From positions 62,001-126,000 of the forward strand of contig NZ_JBHYFV010000002.1 in NCBI RefSeq assembly GCF_051859345.1: a stretch of DNA of 64,000 nucleotides. The letters are read 5' to 3'. This document shows, piece by piece, positions 27,917 through 36,735 of the stretch; positions within the stretch are counted from its first letter, which is position 1, and every line of letters starts with the position of its first letter. The stretch is from Marivita sp051859345 (lineage in GTDB: Bacteria > Pseudomonadota > Alphaproteobacteria > Rhodobacterales > Rhodobacteraceae). The position numbers and the translations under genes are program-made. The notes under the pieces are model-generated. The model had not been told where the DNA came from. It saw only the letters and a program-made list of their open reading frames with translations, and did no database searches.

Positions 27917-29416
27917 ATGTTTGAAAATCTGTCCGACCGCCTAGGCAGCGTCTTTGACCGGCTCACCAAACAGGGCGCCCTGTCCGAAGACGACGTCAAG
28001 ACCGCGCTGCGCGAAGTGCGTGTCGCCCTGCTCGAAGCCGACGTGTCCCTGCCCGTCGCGCGGGATTTCATCAAGGCGATTCAGGATAAGGCGACGGGTC
28101 AGGCGGTCACAAAGTCGATCACCCCCGGCCAGCAGGTCGTCAAGATCGTCCATGACGAACTCAAGCATGTGCTGACGGGTGATGAAGACCCCGGCAAGCT
28201 CAAGATCGACAACGCGCCCGCACCGATCCTGATGGTCGGCCTGCAGGGTGGCGGCAAGACCACCACCACCGCCAAGATCGCCAAGCGCCTGAAAGAGCGC
28301 GAGGGCAAGAAGGTGCTGATGGCGTCGCTCGACGTGAACCGCCCCGCCGCGATGGAGCAGCTCCAGATCCTCGGCGCGCAGATCGGCGTCGACACGTTGC
28401 CCATCGTCAAGGGCGAAAGCCCCGTGGCCATCGCCAAGCGCGCCAAGACACAGGCGAGCCTTGGCGGCTACGATGTCTACATGCTCGACACAGCCGGTCG
28501 TTTGTCCATCGACGAAGAGCTGATGGCGCAGGTCGAAGCGGTGCGCGACGTCGCCAACCCGCGCGAAACGCTGCTGGTTGTCGATGGCCTGACAGGTCAG
28601 GACGCCGTTCATACCGCCGAAAATTTCGATGAGCGTATCGGCATCACCGGCGTGGTCTTGACCCGGATGGACGGTGACGGCCGCGGCGGTGCGGCTTTGT
28701 CCATGCGTGCGGTCACCGGCAAGCCGATCCGTTTTGTCGGTCTGGGCGAAAAGATGGACGCGCTCGAAACCTTCGAGCCGGACCGGATCGCCGGCCGCAT
28801 CCTTGGCATGGGCGACATCGTGGCGCTGGTCGAGAAGGCGCAGCAGACGCTCGAGGTCGAACAGGCCGAGCGCATGATGAAGCGCTTCCAGAAGGGGATG
28901 TTCAACATGAACGACCTCAAGATGCAGCTGGACCAGATGATGAAGATGGGCGGCATGGAAGGCATGATGTCGATGATGCCGGGTGCCGCCAAGATGGCCA
29001 AGCAGATGGATGGTGCCGGCATTGACGACAAGATGTTGCGCCAGCAGATCGCGCTGATCAACTCCATGACCAAGAAGGAACGCGCCAACCCGCAGATCCT
29101 CCAGGCCAGCCGCAAGAAGCGCATCGCCAAAGGTGCCGGGATGGAGGTTTCCGACCTCAACAAACTTCTGAAAATGCAGCGCCAGATGGGCGACATGATG
29201 AAGAAGATGGGCAAGATGGGCAAAGGCGGCATGCTGAAACAAGCCATGAAGGGCATGTTCGGCAAAGGCGGCCCCGAGGCCGGAATGGACCCGTCCCAGA
29301 TGGATCCCAAGGCGCTAGAGCAAGCGGCCAAACAGCTTGGTATGGGTGGAATGCCCGGAATGGGTGGCGGCGGTGGACTGCCACCGGGCCTGAGCGGATT
29401 TGGGAAGAAGAAATAA
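27917..29416 (+). CDS. ffh: Signal recognition particle protein Ffh
   Basis: A 499-residue SRP54 GTPase that targets nascent membrane proteins. The G domain has GLQGGGKTTT and DTAGR; the C-terminal M domain is Met-rich (MMKMGGMEGMMSMMPG) and ends in a Gly/Met tail. AAGGAGGCGAGAGCCC precedes the ATG at 27917. First gene of the ffh-rpsP-rimM-trmD-rplS cluster. Confidence 0.97.
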   Translation: MFENLSDRLGSVFDRLTKQGALSEDDVKTALREVRVALLEADVSLPVARDFIKAIQDKATGQAVTKSITPGQQVVKIVHDELKHVLTGDEDPGKLKIDNAPAPILMVGLQGGGKTTTTAKIAKRLKEREGKKVLMASLDVNRPAAMEQLQILGAQIGVDTLPIVKGESPVAIAKRAKTQASLGGYDVYMLDTAGRLSIDEELMAQVEAVRDVANPRETLLVVDGLTGQDAVHTAENFDERIGITGVVLTRMDGDGRGGAALSMRAVTGKPIRFVGLGEKMDALETFEPDRIAGRILGMGDIVALVEKAQQTLEVEQAERMMKRFQKGMFNMNDLKMQLDQMMKMGGMEGMMSMMPGAAKMAKQMDGAGIDDKMLRQQIALINSMTKKERANPQILQASRKKRIAKGAGMEVSDLNKLLKMQRQMGDMMKKMGKMGKGGMLKQAMKGMFGKGGPEAGMDPSQMDPKALEQAAKQLGMGGMPGMGGGGGLPPGLSGFGKKK

Positions 29417-29539
29417 TGACGTCTTCTTTCCACAAACGCGCGTGTTCGCAACCAGACACGCGCGACCACACCGGCAAACTGGCTCACCGTGCCAATGGCT
29501 CAAGAAACGTGCCGCGCGCGAGCGTGACATTGTAATCGC

Positions 29540-30076
29540 GTGAGAACGGCCCCTGTCATAACCACGCCGCGATTGGCGCTGCGTCCGCACCGGATGGACG
29601 ACATGGAAGCCTTCTGGGCCTTCTATCAGTCTCCGCGCGCGGTCTATGTCGGGCCTCCCAGGAACCGGACCCATCTGTTTTACGGTCTGTCGTCCGAAAT
29701 TGTGGCGTGGGACTGGATGGGTCATGGCGCATGGGCCATCGACACCGCCGAGGGGGATTTCATTGGTCAGGTCGCCATCACCCAGCCGCCGCATTTTCCC
29801 GAGCGCGAAATCGGCTGGACCCTGTTCGAGGGATTTGAAGGCAAGGGCTATGCAGCCGAAGCGGCAACCGCGGCGCTGAACTGGGCATGGGAACAGGGTC
29901 TCGATACGCTGGTCAGCTACATCACGCCGGAAAACATCCGCTCGCGGGCACTGGCCGAGCGGTTGGGTGCGGTGCTTGATCTGGACGCCCCATTGCCCGA
30001 GGGGGAAACGCCCGACGAGACCGTGGTCTACCGCCATAGTCCCGACGGTGACGGCAGCCCGGAGGCTTACGCATGA
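29540..30076 (+). CDS. GNAT family N-acetyltransferase (RimJ/RimL type), copy 1
   Basis: A 178-residue acetyl-CoA-dependent transferase. The acetyl-CoA pyrophosphate loop is seen in GFEGKGYAAEA, with VSYITPENIRSRALAERLGA as the C-terminal GNAT motif. The start is GTG at 29540 with no strong ribosome site. The stop overlaps the next start (ATGA). First of four tandem paralogues. Confidence 0.83.
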   Translation: MRTAPVITTPRLALRPHRMDDMEAFWAFYQSPRAVYVGPPRNRTHLFYGLSSEIVAWDWMGHGAWAIDTAEGDFIGQVAITQPPHFPEREIGWTLFEGFEGKGYAAEAATAALNWAWEQGLDTLVSYITPENIRSRALAERLGAVLDLDAPLPEGETPDETVVYRHSPDGDGSPEAYA

Positions 30077-30600
30077 GCCTCACCGCCGCACCAACGCTGG
30101 AAACCGACCGCCTGATCCTGCGCTCGCCCGAAAAGGCCGACGCGGAAGCCATGATTGCGTTTCTCATGGATGACAACCGTTCAGAAGGCTTCGGCGGCTA
30201 TACCAATCGTTCTGATTCGTGGCGCTGGTTCACTCTGAACGTGGGCCATTGGCATTGGCACGGCTATGGTTACTTCACGATTCAGGACAAGGCGACCGGC
30301 AAACCGGCGGGGATCAGCGGTATCTGGAACCCCGAAGGCTGGCCCGAACCAGAGGTGGGTTGGGTTGTCTTTGACGGATTCGAGGGCAAGGGCATCGCCT
30401 ATGAGGCGGCAATGCGCGCGCGCCAGTGGGCTTACGAAGACCTTGGTTTCACCACGCTGACCTCGAACATCGTGCCGGGCAACACCCGGTCGATCCGTTT
30501 GGCCGAGCGTATGGGCGCCACCTATGAGCGGACATATGACAACCCGAACATGGGCGAAGACCTGCTGTACCGCCATCCGGGACCGGAGGCGCTGTCATGA
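30073..30600 (+). CDS. GNAT family N-acetyltransferase, copy 2
   Basis: A 175-residue paralogue of its neighbours with GFEGKGIAYEA and SNIVPGNTRSIRLAERMGA. ATGA overlaps on both sides suggest coupled translation. The RimJ/RimL-like group acetylates protein N termini or small amines; the substrate is unknown. Confidence 0.83.
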   Translation: MSLTAAPTLETDRLILRSPEKADAEAMIAFLMDDNRSEGFGGYTNRSDSWRWFTLNVGHWHWHGYGYFTIQDKATGKPAGISGIWNPEGWPEPEVGWVVFDGFEGKGIAYEAAMRARQWAYEDLGFTTLTSNIVPGNTRSIRLAERMGATYERTYDNPNMGEDLLYRHPGPEALS

Positions 30601-31112
30601 CGCTGGACATTCCCGTTCTCGAAACCAGACACCTCGTCCTGCGTGGCCCGCGCCTGTCGGATCATGCGGCGTTCTGCGCCTATTTTGCCGATCCGCGCAG
30701 CAAATGGAACGGTGGGCCGCTCGACCCTCGCGCGGTCGAGGGGATGATCACCTCGGCGGCGGGCGGCTGGGCACTGCGGGGCTACGGTCTTTGGTTCATC
30801 ACCCTGAAGGACGACGATCACGCCATCGGGTTTGCCGGTGTTTTTCACCCGTTCGATTGGCCCGAACCTGAACTTGGCTACGGCATTGCCGGTGCCTATG
30901 AAGGCAAGGGTCTGGCATTCGAGGCTGCAATGGCTGCACGACACGGCGCAGCGACGCTGCTTGGGCTGACCCATCTGCCAAGTTTCATCGCGCCAGACAA
31001 TGCGCGCTCGCAGGCGCTTGCCTTGCGCATGGGCGCAGTGCGCGAGCCCGACATCACGCTGCGGGACAAGACCGCGCAGGTCTACCGCCATCCAAAGATG
31101 GAGGCCGCGTAA
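30597..31112 (+). CDS. GNAT family N-acetyltransferase, copy 3
   Basis: A 171-residue paralogue with AYEGKGLAFEA and SFIAPDNARSQALALRMGA. The start overlaps copy 2 by four bases; its stop overlaps the copy 4 start by one base (TAATG). The most compact of the four and the one with the shortest C terminus. Confidence 0.83.
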   Translation: MTLDIPVLETRHLVLRGPRLSDHAAFCAYFADPRSKWNGGPLDPRAVEGMITSAAGGWALRGYGLWFITLKDDDHAIGFAGVFHPFDWPEPELGYGIAGAYEGKGLAFEAAMAARHGAATLLGLTHLPSFIAPDNARSQALALRMGAVREPDITLRDKTAQVYRHPKMEAA

Positions 31113-31717
31113 TGGGTCACCGCGACATTCCCGTTCTGGAAACCAAGCGTCTGCAACTGCGCAGCCCAAAGGCCGAGGATTACCCGGACTTCAAGGCAAC
31201 CTTCGCCTCCTACCGGTCCCGCTTCATGGGGGGGCCGCTCAATGCCTACGAAGCCTGGATGCTTTATGCCGCCGAGATCGGACATTGGGAAATCCGCGGC
31301 TTCGGCATGTGGATGATCCACCTCAAGGACACGGGCGAAACCGTCGGCATGGCGGGCGGCTGGTCGCCGGCGAAATGGCCCGAACGCGAAATCGCCTGGA
31401 TCATCTGGCCAGACCGCGCGGGCAAGGGCTATGCGCTGGAAGCGACCGTTCGCGTGCGGCGCTATTTCTACGACGAAAAGGGCTGGGACACGGCAGTCAG
31501 CTATCTTGACCCCAAGAACCTTGACAGTATCCGGCTGGCCGAACGCCTTGGCGCGAAAAAGGATCACGACGCCCCCACGGTCGACGGAAGCGACGTGGTG
31601 TACCGTCACCCTGGCCCCGACGCCCTGCGTGGCACACAGCTTGCCCATGGCATCGACATGGAAATCGCGCATTACCAAGACCCTCTGTTCAAACCGAAAG
31701 GCTGGGCCATTGACTGA
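31112..31717 (+). CDS. GNAT family N-acetyltransferase, copy 4
   Basis: A 201-residue paralogue with DRAGKGYALEA and SYLDPKNLDSIRLAERLGA. It has a C-terminal extension of about 25 residues after the usual YRHPGPDAL end that the other copies lack. Followed after 13 bases by the chorismate mutase gene. Confidence 0.83.
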   Translation: MGHRDIPVLETKRLQLRSPKAEDYPDFKATFASYRSRFMGGPLNAYEAWMLYAAEIGHWEIRGFGMWMIHLKDTGETVGMAGGWSPAKWPEREIAWIIWPDRAGKGYALEATVRVRRYFYDEKGWDTAVSYLDPKNLDSIRLAERLGAKKDHDAPTVDGSDVVYRHPGPDALRGTQLAHGIDMEIAHYQDPLFKPKGWAID

Positions 31718-31730
31718 TATTGGGACTGAC

Positions 31731-32030
31731 ATGACCATTGATCCCGTGACCCGCGCCGCCGAGCTGCTCAAGGGTCACCGCGAAAGCATCGACCGTCTGG
31801 ACGCGATCCTCGTGTTCACGCTGGCCGAGCGGTTCAAACACACGCAGGCCGTGGGGGTTCTCAAGGCCCAGCACGACCTCCCGCCCTCAGACCCCGCGCG
31901 CGAAGAAAAACAGATCGCGCGGCTCGAAGAGCTTGCGGCTCAGGCAGACCTTGACCCTGAGTTCGCCAAGAAATTCCTGAATTTCATCATTCAGGAAGTC
32001 ATCCAGCACCACAAACAAAAGCAATCCTGA
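31731..32030 (+). CDS. Chorismate mutase (AroQ class)
   Basis: A 99-residue all-helical enzyme that turns chorismate into prephenate for Phe/Tyr synthesis. The AroQ pattern is seen in HRESIDRLDAILVFTLAERF (active-site Arg), AQHDLPPSDPAREEKQ, and NFIIQEVIQHHK. The ATG at 31731 is chosen; a TTG at 31710 would add seven residues. This gene upstream of rpsP is usual in Rhodobacteraceae. Confidence 0.9.
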   Translation: MTIDPVTRAAELLKGHRESIDRLDAILVFTLAERFKHTQAVGVLKAQHDLPPSDPAREEKQIARLEELAAQADLDPEFAKKFLNFIIQEVIQHHKQKQS

Positions 32031-32069
32031 CGGCGTGGCCGTCGTTTCGAAAACCTAGGAGAATACAAA

Positions 32070-32459
32070 ATGGCTATCAAAATTCGTCTCGCCCGTGGCG
32101 GTTCCAAAAAGCGCCCCTTCTATCGCATCGTTGCCGCCGACAGCCGCATGCCGCGCGATGGTCGCTTCATCGAAAAGCTGGGCACCTACAATCCGCTCCT
32201 GCCGAAAGACAGCGAAGACCGCGTGAAAATGGACGTTGAGCGCATCCAGTACTGGATGAGCCAAGGCGCACAGACCACTGACCGCGTGTCGCGTTTCCTT
32301 GAAGCGGCTGGCGTTGTTGACAAGAAAGAACGCAACAACCCGAAGAAAGCCGTTCCGGGCAAAGCCGCAACTGATCGCGCCGAAGCCAAGGCCGCCAAGG
32401 CAGCAGACGCCGCCGAAGCCGCTGCCGCTCCGGCCGCTGAAGAGGCAACTGCAGAATAA
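32070..32459 (+). CDS. rpsP: 30S ribosomal protein S16
   Basis: A 129-residue ribosomal protein starting MAIKIRLARGGSKKRPFYRI. The core ends near residue 80, and an Ala/Lys/Glu-rich tail of about 40 residues follows, as in other alphaproteobacteria. TAGGAGAATACAAA precedes the ATG. It is followed by a terminator. Confidence 0.97.
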   Translation: MAIKIRLARGGSKKRPFYRIVAADSRMPRDGRFIEKLGTYNPLLPKDSEDRVKMDVERIQYWMSQGAQTTDRVSRFLEAAGVVDKKERNNPKKAVPGKAATDRAEAKAAKAADAAEAAAAPAAEEATAE

Positions 32460-32474
32460 TCGCAGGCTGCTTTC

Positions 32475-32510
32475 GCAGATGGCTGGCCCGCCCGGCCATC
32501 TGCCTTTTCC
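32475..32510 (+). terminator. Terminator after rpsP
   Basis: 12-bp stem GCAGATGGCTGG / CCGGCCATCTGC (one G-T pair), 5-nt loop, then CTTTTCC. It probably ends or attenuates transcription before the OmpV-like gene. Confidence 0.75.
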
Positions 32511-32679
32511 TGCATAAACGCAGGCGCAATCCCACACTGTCTGAATAATGTCACAACGCCGGCCATGCGCACGGTCCGCGCGCGCCAATCCGCGCGCAAT
32601 GGATCGGTTTGCTTGACCCTTGGGGTGTGCCGCTCCATGTCGTGGGCAAACGTTACACCGCCAATAGGAACCATCTGCC

Positions 32680-33507
32680 ATGTTTGCGCGTCTCACCACC
32701 GTTTCCAGCCTTGCCGTTGCTCTTGCCGCCCCTGCCTACGCTGCCGGGCCAGAACAAACACCCGCGCAAGCCGATGTCATGGCTCCGGCACCCGTTGCAG
32801 CGCCGACGCGTCCGCAACTCGTGTTCACCTTGCGCGGTGGCGTGGCCACGTCGCCCGAGTATTTCGGTTCTGACGAATATGCCGTCGGACCGGATCTTGG
32901 GTTCCGCTTCAACTATCTCGCGTTGCGAAATGGCCGCAGCATCGGCAATCCTGATCCATGGGCCGATAGCATGGGCCTGACCTTTGGCGGGTCTTTCCGG
33001 TTCATTCAGGAACGCAAGACCGATGATTTCGATGAACTCATCGGCCTCGAAGACATCGACGCAACGGTCGAGCTTGGGGCGTCTGTGCGGTATGGCACAG
33101 AATACTTTGCCGCCTTTGGCGAGGTGCGTCGCGGCTTTGGCGGGCATGAAGGCTGGGTTGGCGAGATCGGCGCCGACGCCATTCTGCGCCCGACGGATCG
33201 TCTGCAACTGACCCTTGGTCCGCGCGTCTTTTTTGGGGATGACACCTACACCGACACATATTTCGGCATCACGGCAGCCGAAGCCAGCGCGGCTTTGCCA
33301 GCCTATAACCCCGATGGTGGCATGGTGTCCGCAGGCGTCGAACTTGGCGCGCGGTATCAGATCAACGATCTTTGGGGTCTTGAGGGCGCTGTCACCTGGG
33401 AAAAATTCACCAACGACGCAGCCGATAGCCCGATTGTGCAACAAGGCTCTGACGAACAATGGGGTGTGCGCTTTGGCGTGACCCGCGTCTTCAGCATCGG
33501 TGGCTGA
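32680..33507 (+). CDS. MipA/OmpV family outer-membrane protein
   Basis: A 275-residue outer-membrane beta-barrel. It has a signal peptide ending APAYA, then FTLRGGVATSPEYFGSDEYAVGPDLGFRF typical of MipA/OmpV, and ends in alternating beta-strands with WGVRFGVTRVFSIGG. The role ranges from porin to murein-synthesis scaffold in other species. It sits inside the translation cluster between rpsP and rimM, behind its own terminator boundary. Confidence 0.85.
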   Translation: MFARLTTVSSLAVALAAPAYAAGPEQTPAQADVMAPAPVAAPTRPQLVFTLRGGVATSPEYFGSDEYAVGPDLGFRFNYLALRNGRSIGNPDPWADSMGLTFGGSFRFIQERKTDDFDELIGLEDIDATVELGASVRYGTEYFAAFGEVRRGFGGHEGWVGEIGADAILRPTDRLQLTLGPRVFFGDDTYTDTYFGITAAEASAALPAYNPDGGMVSAGVELGARYQINDLWGLEGAVTWEKFTNDAADSPIVQQGSDEQWGVRFGVTRVFSIGG

Positions 33508-33582
33508 TCTCGTCTAGAGGCAATTGCTTCGCAACACCGGTCTGGTCTATCCAGTCGTTCTAAGCGACCGGGAGCAAAAGCG

Positions 33583-34089
33583 GTGAATGAAAAAGTCTGT
33601 GTTGGAGCGATTGCCGGGGCCTTCGGGGTCAGGGGCGAAGTACGTCTGAAAAGCTTTACCGCGATTCCCGAAGATATTGCGTCATACGCGCCGCTGGAAA
33701 CGGAAGACGGGGCGCGCAGCTTTACCGTCAAAGTCACGCGCCAGATCAAGAACGGTCTGGCAGCCCGGCTTTCTGGCGTCGCCACAAAAGAGGCAGCAGA
33801 TGACCTGCGCGGCACCCAACTGTTCGTTCCGCGCGACAGGTTGCCGTCGCTGCCAGATGATGAATTCTACCATGCCGACCTGATCGGGCTCGAGGTGACA
33901 GACACCGGCGGCGCGTCGCTTGGCAAAGTGTTGGCCGTCATCAACAACGGCGCGGACGATCTGCTCGAGCTAAGCGCGCCCGGTCAAAAGCAAACCGTGC
34001 TTTTGCCGTTCACCAAAGAGGTGGTGCCAACCGTTGATCTTGCGCAGGGGCGCATCGTTGCCGACCCACCCGAGGGACTGTTTTCGTGA
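33583..34089 (+). CDS. rimM: Ribosome maturation factor RimM
   Basis: A 168-residue 16S rRNA processing factor. VCVGAIAGAFGVRGEVRLKSFT is the N-terminal RimM barrel, DEFYHADLIGLEV the linker, and LLPFTKEVVPTVDL the PRC-like end. The start is GTG at 33583 after GGGAGCAAAAGCG. The stop overlaps the next gene (GTGA). Confidence 0.95.
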   Translation: MNEKVCVGAIAGAFGVRGEVRLKSFTAIPEDIASYAPLETEDGARSFTVKVTRQIKNGLAARLSGVATKEAADDLRGTQLFVPRDRLPSLPDDEFYHADLIGLEVTDTGGASLGKVLAVINNGADDLLELSAPGQKQTVLLPFTKEVVPTVDLAQGRIVADPPEGLFS

Positions 34090-34886
34090 CGACACAGATC
34101 GTCATTCACGCAGGATTTCACAAAACCGGAACAACCAGTGTCCAGTCCATGTTGCGAGAGAATGCTTCTGTTCTTTCGCCGCATCTGCGCGTGTTCCTGA
34201 AAGACGCGTTTGACGATCTGACCAACAAGGCCCGCGCCTTTTCCATTGATCCAAGGGAAAGAACGCTGGAGCAGGTCGCCACGGCGGCAACGGCTTTTTT
34301 TGAAACGATCGACACGTCTGATCCGCGCCCGATCCTGATGGCGTCCGAGGATCTGTCGGGGCACATGCCCGGTCGGCATGGTCTGGAATGTTATGACAGC
34401 GCCGGACTTGTGATGAAATGCATCGCTGATGCCGCTATTGCGCGTTTCGGGGTCACGGCGGATCTGGCCTTCTTTTTCTCCACGCGTGACCGCGATACCT
34501 GGCTGCGCAGCACATGGTGGCAAAATCTGCGCAGCACCCGACTGACGGATGACTTTGCGACGTACAGCGCCCAGTTCGACGAAGCCCGCAGCCTGGAAGA
34601 CATCCTGATCGAGGTATCAAACGACGTCGCCCCCGCGCGCGTCACCTCGCAGCGACTGGAAGTCTCGACGGATTTGCCCGTTGGTCCCCTTGATCCGATC
34701 CTGTCGCTACTTGATCTGCCAGACCTCAAGCGGGAAACCCTGCGCGTGCTGCCACCCGAAAACGTTCAACCCGATCTTGGGATTGATGCGGTTTTCCTGG
34801 CCTTGAACCAAAGCGGGCTTCCGGAAAAAGATGTGCAGGACGCCAAGCGCTACGTTCGTAAAATGGCACGTCGCAACACGGATTGA
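34086..34886 (+). CDS. Sulfotransferase-like P-loop protein
   Basis: A 266-residue protein with VIHAGFHKTGTTSVQ, the phosphosulfate-binding P-loop of sulfotransferases, and LAFFFSTRDRDTWLRSTWW in the place of the 3'-phosphate-binding strand. These features suggest PAPS-dependent sulfate transfer, but the acceptor is unknown. The GTG start overlaps the rimM stop by four bases, placing it in the ribosomal operon. Confidence 0.68.
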   Translation: MTTQIVIHAGFHKTGTTSVQSMLRENASVLSPHLRVFLKDAFDDLTNKARAFSIDPRERTLEQVATAATAFFETIDTSDPRPILMASEDLSGHMPGRHGLECYDSAGLVMKCIADAAIARFGVTADLAFFFSTRDRDTWLRSTWWQNLRSTRLTDDFATYSAQFDEARSLEDILIEVSNDVAPARVTSQRLEVSTDLPVGPLDPILSLLDLPDLKRETLRVLPPENVQPDLGIDAVFLALNQSGLPEKDVQDAKRYVRKMARRNTD

Positions 34887-34996
34887 TCCGGGCAAGCGTT
34901 CTGAACGCAAAACACCATTTCGACGCCACATTTGCGGCAAGAAAACGCCATTCCCCACCAGTATTACCCTCAGATTGCTCGGGGGAGCGCTGCAAG

Positions 34997-35545
34997 GTGA
35001 ATTTGGTGAAACGTCGATTGTTACTCAGTATCGCTGCGCTCTCACCGGGTGTGGTTACGATCACTGTGCACGAATTCGCAGCGTCACTTGCGTTCATGAT
35101 TCTGGGCATATTCGGCGTTATCAGTGTTGCCGCCGTCGCGGTTGCCATGTCGCCACAGATCAATCAGGCACAGTTTGGCCAGGACATGCGCAAGCCTGAA
35201 CATTCAACGCTTCTGGTGCCATCCGCATTTGCAGATCTCAGGGAAAAATCCCCCGATCCCATCGTGATCCGCGCAACGCTAAAGACCTTAATGGCACCGT
35301 CCCGCGACGCTCCCGGTTTTGTCACCGAGGATGAGCAGATCGCGATGGTTCTCGCGCAGATCATGGCTCGTTGGGATGAAACCGATATTTTGCACCTGAG
35401 CGATGATCAGTCCCGCGAACTCTGGCTGGTCGAACGCCTGATGCGCGCGACCCCGGCAGAAGCCGGATCGCTTGCCATGAATTTCGCAGCGCCCAATGCC
35501 ATGCTGACCATGCGCGACAGTCTTGCATCACCAGTGCCTGCCTGA
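34997..35545 (+). CDS. Membrane protein of unknown function
   Basis: I do not recognise this family. A 182-residue protein with one or two hydrophobic segments at residues ~8-50 (LLLSIAALSPGVVTITVHEF, ASLAFMILGIFGVISVAAVAVAM), then a soluble, mostly helical C terminus. The GTG at 34997 is preceded by GGGGGAGC; a second GTG at 35006 and a TTG at 34883 are alternatives. It lies between the sulfotransferase-like gene and trmD. Confidence 0.55.
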   Translation: MNLVKRRLLLSIAALSPGVVTITVHEFAASLAFMILGIFGVISVAAVAVAMSPQINQAQFGQDMRKPEHSTLLVPSAFADLREKSPDPIVIRATLKTLMAPSRDAPGFVTEDEQIAMVLAQIMARWDETDILHLSDDQSRELWLVERLMRATPAEAGSLAMNFAAPNAMLTMRDSLASPVPA

Positions 35546-35602
35546 ACTGGCCATTTCACGCGCGAGCGATTAAAGCCATCGGCGTCACAAAAGGCAGATC
35601 CG

Positions 35603-36415
35603 ATGGTCGACCCCAAAAGCCCACCCCAGAAATCGCATGGCCGCAAGACCATCCGCCCAACGCTCAAGCCACGCGAGCTGATGGAACAGACCCCCGACCT
35701 CGCCCGTGTCTGGAAGGCGCAGGTCATCACACTTTTGCCAGAAGCGTTTCCGGGAATCCTGGGACAGTCTTTGACGGGTCGTGCGCTCAAGGATGGGCTT
35801 TGGCAACTTGACACCGTTGCCCTGCGCCAGTTCGGTGAAGGCAAGCACCGCAATGTCGATGACACCCCGGCCGGCGGTGGCGCGGGCATGGTCCTGCGAC
35901 CCGACATCATGGCCTCTGCGATTGACTACGCTCGTCCGCGGATCGCATCGGATGCACCGCTTGTGTACCTAAGTCCACGGGGCCGACCGTTTACACAGGA
36001 CATGGCCAAGACCCTTGCCGCCGGTCCCGGTGTGACCATGATCTGCGGCCGGTTCGAAGGGCTCGACCAGCGGGTGATCGACCACTACCGCATCATCGAA
36101 GTCAGCCTTGGGGATTTTGTCCTCACCGGGGGTGAAATCCCCGCTCAAGCGATGATCGACGCCACCGTGCGGCTTTTGCCCGGCGTTCTGGGCAACGAAG
36201 CGTCGACCGAAGAGGAAAGCTTCTCCGAAGGTCTGCTCGAGCATCCGCAATACACCCGCCCTGCCGACTGGCGCGGAATGCCTGTACCGTCCGTTCTCAT
36301 GTCTGGCCATCACGGTGAAATCGCCAAGTGGCGCAAAGCTCAGTCCGAGGCGCTGACGAAAGAGCGGCGGCCGGACTTGTGGGCGGCCCATAATTCTCGC
36401 GGATCGTCGGACTGA
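35603..36415 (+). CDS. trmD: tRNA (guanine-N1-)-methyltransferase
   Basis: A 270-residue SPOUT methyltransferase making m1G37 in tRNA. The trefoil-knot SAM site is seen in YLSPRGRPFTQDMA, MICGRFEGLDQRVIDHY and SLGDFVLTGGEIPA. It has an N-terminal extension of about 35 residues before VWKAQVITLLPEAFPG, as in related roseobacters. Followed by three palindromes and rplS. Confidence 0.96.
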   Translation: MVDPKSPPQKSHGRKTIRPTLKPRELMEQTPDLARVWKAQVITLLPEAFPGILGQSLTGRALKDGLWQLDTVALRQFGEGKHRNVDDTPAGGGAGMVLRPDIMASAIDYARPRIASDAPLVYLSPRGRPFTQDMAKTLAAGPGVTMICGRFEGLDQRVIDHYRIIEVSLGDFVLTGGEIPAQAMIDATVRLLPGVLGNEASTEEESFSEGLLEHPQYTRPADWRGMPVPSVLMSGHHGEIAKWRKAQSEALTKERRPDLWAAHNSRGSSD

Positions 36416-36735
36416 GGCGCAAGCGTCTTCGAAGACGCTTGAAAACGCGGTTTCCAAACCGCGTGACAAGAGCTTTGCAAAGCTCTTGTCCGCCGCAATG
36501 CCCCCTTGATTTACGCACCCGGTTCTGGTCTACGGCGCGTGTTCCGGGTGTCAGCCCGGTGCGGTGATTCCGTATGTTCTTCGCATAGGGGCCAATCGCA
36601 CCCATCCCGAACATTGAAAGACAATGACGACCTGATCTCTGGCGGGCGCATCGCGCGGACCCGGACGAAGACCAAGAGCTCTGAGGACGCGCACACCTTT
36701 GCGGAGCAACCGCAAGCAGTTTTAGGAGAGAAGCG
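36416..36735. other. 320-bp intergenic region between trmD and rplS
   Basis: No convincing gene. The first 75 bases hold three consecutive palindromes. The rest (36491-36735) has a weak -35-like TTGATT near 36507 and an AGGAGAGAAGCG ribosome site for rplS. A long leader for rplS is possible, but I see no known leader-RNA motif. Confidence 0.6.
36420..36490. repeat. Triple palindrome after trmD
   Basis: Three abutting inverted repeats: a perfect 22-bp palindrome at 36420-36441; ACGCGGTTT-CC-AAACCGCGT at 36445-36464; a perfect 26-bp palindrome at 36465-36490. Their sequences differ. No T tract follows the last one. Confidence 0.88.

Noticed and set aside
27941..29242. Long minus-strand His/Leu-rich frame
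   Set aside because: Antisense of ffh; composition reflects the Met/Lys-rich codons of the opposite strand.
29437..29464. CGCGCGTGT/ACACGCGCG hairpin after ffh
   Set aside because: Nine-bp stem with a 10-base loop but no T tract. Too weak to call a terminator, though it could be a processing site.
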